DNA from: Candidatus Coatesiibacteriota bacterium
GTDB taxonomy: Bacteria > RBG-13-66-14
Reading direction: 5' to 3'
DNA length: 12,585 nucleotides
NCBI GenBank assembly: GCA_030631385.1
Contig: DAOVLG010000016.1
Location: 1-12,585, forward strand
Shown: positions 12,013 through 12,585 of the stretch, in pieces
Layout of the letters: each line of letters opens with the position of its first letter
How positions within the stretch are numbered: position 1 is the first letter of the stretch
Position numbers and translations under genes: made by a program
Notes under the pieces: model-generated
What the model saw: only the letters and a program-made list of their open reading frames with translations
Told to the model about the DNA's origin: nothing
The model's database searches: none

Positions 12013-12052
12013 TGGTGAAACCTCCACGGGATAGAGCGCTCACCGGGGGCGT

Positions 12053-12081
12053 ATTCTACCACAGGGGTCGGGGGGCGGCAA
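12053..12081 (-). promoter_or_regulatory. promoter for the PpiD-like gene
   Basis: On the minus strand TTGCCG (12076-12081) and TAGAAT (12053-12058, 5/6) are 17 bp apart, with a TGG extended -10 just before TAGAAT. Transcription would start near 12046, about 35 nt before the chosen ATG. Confidence 0.65.
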
Positions 12082-12138
12082 GGAAACACCATCCCTTGCC
12101 AGGGGGGTACACGAGGGGGAGGAAAATGGCGAAAGCTG

Positions 12139-12167
12139 TTGACTTTTATGGGGGTTAATGTTATTAT
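12139..12167 (+). promoter_or_regulatory. promoter for gyrA
   Basis: TTGACT (12139-12144, 5/6) and TATTAT (12162-12167, 5/6) are 17 bp apart, a near-consensus sigma-70-type promoter. The predicted start near 12174 gives a leader of about 49 nt. Confidence 0.8.
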
Positions 12168-12222
12168 GAAACCCTCTTAACCTATCCAGGCGCTCATAAC
12201 CACTACCCCTCTAAGACCGGCT

Positions 12223-12585
<363 letters not shown>

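Larger units (their letters stand above)
12028..12222. other. divergent ppiD-like/gyrA control region
   Basis: A 195 bp region between divergent genes, with one promoter in each direction. Between the two promoters lie a G-run (around 12066-12075) and a TTCCTTGCC/GGCAAGGGA-like imperfect inverted repeat near 12078-12102. No operator could be assigned. Confidence 0.6.

Noticed and set aside
12013..12027. GTG at 12027 as the start of the PpiD-like gene
   Set aside because: The GTG overlaps the GGAGG that is well spaced for the ATG at 12012, and the extra five residues add nothing typical of the family.

Overview
The window is a chromosomal segment of a moderately high-GC, probably Gram-negative bacterium. 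Its core is the conserved secE-nusG-rplK-rplA-rplJ-rplL-rpoB block on the minus strand. Going upstream from secE (rising coordinates) come a tRNA-Trp gene, rpmG and four more tRNA genes. A PpiD-like membrane chaperone supports a Gram-negative envelope. Dispersed palindromes bounded by GTAGGGG/CCCCTAC recall repeats common in uncultured candidate phyla (for example Coatesbacteria-like genomes). That placement is a guess; nothing in the window fixes the phylum.

Layout from left to right: 1-784 is the 5' third of rpoB, truncated by the window edge. 785-1162 is a long rplL-rpoB spacer with two strong palindromes and a candidate internal promoter. 1163-4382 holds rplL, rplJ, rplA, rplK, nusG and secE. 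4430-5741 holds tRNA-Trp(CCA), rpmG, tRNA-Thr(GGT), tRNA-Gly(TCC), a tyrosine-type tRNA with a GTC anticodon, and tRNA-Thr(TGT). In transcription order the four upstream tRNAs match the E. coli thrU-tyrU-glyT-thrT cluster, but the tuf gene that follows it there is absent and rpmG stands in its place. Two spacers of about 300 bp in this cluster contain tandem duplications that begin at the 3' ends of the tRNAs.

A clear terminator (5831-5855) separates this unit from a small membrane-anchored zinc-ribbon gene. A repeat-rich spacer follows, then lat (L-lysine 6-transaminase), another repeat-bearing spacer, gltX (glutamyl-tRNA synthetase) and a PpiD-type peptidyl-prolyl isomerase, all on the minus strand. 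At the right edge gyrA starts on the plus strand, divergently from the PpiD gene, with a near-consensus promoter.

Most of the window serves gene expression: transcription (RpoB, NusG), translation (ribosomal proteins, tRNAs, GltX), protein export and folding (SecE, PpiD) and DNA topology (GyrA). The most notable observation is the type II tyrosine-like tRNA whose anticodon reads GTC (an Asp anticodon) instead of GTA. Next are the tRNA-3'-end-rooted tandem repeats, the palindromes in the rplL-rpoB spacer, and metal-site deviations in L33 and GltX. I saw no CRISPR array, insertion sequence, phage gene or recognisable novel multi-gene system.
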